Origin: Pogonophryne albipinna
Lineage: Eukaryota > Chordata > Actinopteri > Perciformes > Artedidraconidae
Reading direction: 5' to 3'
Assembly: GCA_028583405.1 (NCBI GenBank)
Contig: CM053246.1
Coordinates: 8,755,867-8,819,866 of the forward strand
DNA: 64,000 bases
Below the pieces are notes generated by a model. That model saw nothing but the letters and a program-made list of their open reading frames with translations. It was not told where the DNA came from and made no database searches. Within the stretch, counting starts at the first letter, position 1, and each line of letters begins with the position of its first letter. The position numbers and the translations under genes are program-made. This document shows, piece after piece, positions 62,157-64,000 of this stretch.

Positions 62157-63741
62157 TGAGGGATTGTCCGAGAAGGTTTTATGTTTCTCTGCTAGAGCTA
62201 GAAGATGTTATTCAGAAGTAAAACCAAAAACCAGTACCGGCCTCTAGATCTGTTTCCTGTGGTTTTCAACCAAAGGTTAGGTCACAAGATAAAACTGATG
62301 GGTTTATCACATGTATCAAAAGATTTTAAGAAAAACTAATTAGGATTGGGTTGTGTTCACTACACATTTTCTTGGACGTATAGTTGCAACAATTAAGGAC
62401 TTTTACCCAGAAAACCGATAGTGACCCATAAGTAACTTCGGCACATAAGAAACAGCACTTCCATTGATCTGTTTATCAACACAAACTTGGCTTGTTTGTG
62501 ATTTATGCCACAAGTTGTTTGTTCTTCAACATTACCAAGTTGTTTCCTGTTAAGACACATTTTAATTTTGAAAGGACTGTATGGGTGGAATGAGAAGATA
62601 TTGACGTGAATTATTTCTTAGTAAATTACAATCTTAGAAATAATTTAAGGGTACTGTATGTTGAAAATCTAAAAAACGAATGGATAGATCCCATGTAATT
62701 TATACAGACACACATAGACACAAGCGGATGAATCCTAGCTTATATGGCCCTTAGTCTTTTTTGGATTTCTTATCTTGGATGGTTTCTTCTGTTCTGAAAC
62801 ATTGGATAGTTTGGCCTCTTAGGACCATACTGATAAGGCGGACTGACAAGTGAACAGTGTTTTAAAGAACTGCTTGCAACCTCTAGATATTCCGTTGAGA
62901 TCAAGATATGTTTACCAAGAAAATAACTTTTCCCACAAAAAATGTACTGGTTCAGAAACTCTTTAACAGTAGTTACCAAAAGTGTTATAGTAGTACTCAA
63001 GTTGTTTTAGGTCATATTTGAAACCTTACCAATTCATAAGATACGTCCTGATTTCGCGAATGAAAAACAAAGGTTTGTTACTGCTAGTTGATTGTTTTGA
63101 ACAAATGTCTTGGTGTTGCAATCGAAAGTCCTATTGCTACCGTCTTTCTGGATACATGAAGTTGAAACCTTCTAGTCACAAACTAAAAACATTTTTGAAC
63201 TTGCTGGCCTCCAGAAGGTCCCTAAACGTATTGTAATGAATGATTTCATGCTAATACATACATTAAAAAGGAGTACAAGTGGTGGTAGTTGCAGTATGGT
63301 CAAGCTTCATGTGACAGAGTGTCTGCCCTCACCTTGAGGAAACGGTGTTAGTGCTGTAATGTGACACAGTTAGAAACAGTCAGCAGATACACTGGCCTGT
63401 GTGTGTATGTGTGTGTTTCTGTGTGTGTAATGGGCCACTTGTGAATCAAAAGAGGACTTTGTCAGTGTACCACAGAGTGGATCAGGTTCTCCTTCTCTTA
63501 AAACCCTCTATGGCATGACTTTTTATTTTGGGAGGAAAAAAACGTTTCACCATGTGTTTTAGGAGCTTAGGGGTCCCTGATATTATATCAATTATAAAGT
63601 GTGACCCCCCCTCACCCCTCAACCAGGGGTTGGTTTGTTGCCTCAGGGCAACAATGTGCTACGAGGGTATTGAAACACAAAGGATTTCTACAATTCAGAA
63701 GAAATAGAAAAAACAACTCTATATGAATTCAAAAGGTTTTC
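62157..63741. other. no gene recognised
   Basis: No recognised content apart from a short GT run at about 63400-63430. Confidence 0.5.
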
Positions 63742-64000
63742 TGTGTGTGTGTGTGTGTGTGTGTTTGTATGTGAGTGTATGTGTTTGTATGTCTATGTGT
63801 CTGTGCGTGTGTGTGTGTGTTTGTATGTGTGTGTATATATGTGTGTGTGTGTGTGTGTGTGGCTGTGCGTGTGTGTGTGTGTCTGTGTGTTTGTGTTTGT
63901 ATGTGTGTGCATGTGTGTGAGTGTATGTGTTTGTATGTCTATGTGTCTGTGCGTGTGTGTGTGTGTGTGTGTTTGTATGTGTGTGTATATATGTGTGTGT
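63742..64000. repeat. GT-rich higher-order tandem repeat, cut by window end
   Basis: GT-based array with a larger period: GTGAGTGTATGTGTTTGTAT starts at 63771 and again at 63917, a 146-bp step, followed each time by GTCTATGTGTCTGTGCGTG. The array runs past the window end. Confidence 0.9.

Overview
The window looks like teleost fish nuclear DNA, probably from an acanthomorph/percomorph. The reasons are L2-like, RTE-like and I-like LINE fragments with fish-type 3' tails, tRNA-derived SINEs resembling the AFC/V-SINE type, many hAT, PIF/Harbinger-like and TTAA-type DNA transposon remnants, and very long pure GT/CA microsatellites. No complete host protein-coding gene, rRNA, tRNA or CRISPR array was found. 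Nearly every long reading frame is a piece of a transposable element or a microsatellite read-through. The one candidate host coding signal is a 38-nt possible microexon at 55121-55158. A few low-repeat blocks look like possible conserved noncoding DNA, so the window may be a gene desert or lie within very long introns.

Layout. 1-5.5 kb: two L2-like LINE 3' ends on the minus strand, plus hAT traces. 6.5-10 kb: a 329-bp miniature element with 29-bp terminal inverted repeats (TIRs), then an I/Nimb-like LINE end (12-bp target site duplication, TSD) and an L2-like LINE end (7-bp TSD). 12-16.3 kb: a hAT-type element, a TTAA-flanked element, a hAT-type element carrying an 82-bp minisatellite, and the best-preserved L2-like reverse transcriptase fragment (YADD motif, 11-bp TSD). 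18.1-21.4 kb: element A, 3.2 kb with arms of about 650 bp. 22.7-24.1 kb: a hAT-type element holding a TTAA-type miniature element. 27.2-29.6 kb: a PIF/Harbinger-like element with an RTE-like LINE inside it. 33.7-42.1 kb: element B, a relative of element A, swollen by an L2-like fragment, another LINE fragment, two hAT pieces, and a 3.2-kb LTR retrotransposon that itself holds a solo LTR. 42-64 kb: mostly unannotated sequence with a SINE, LINE tails, hAT-type elements at 51.2 and 61.3 kb, a 1-kb TIR element at 57.4 kb, and five long CA/GT arrays.

The main interest is the insertion stratigraphy. Several insertions have exact TSDs that I could locate. Elements A and B act as a natural pair of filled and empty sites, so insertion order can be read directly from the sequence. 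No coordinated gene system (operon, pathway or defence island) is present. Family names are assigned from memory of motifs and termini and should be treated as class-level calls.
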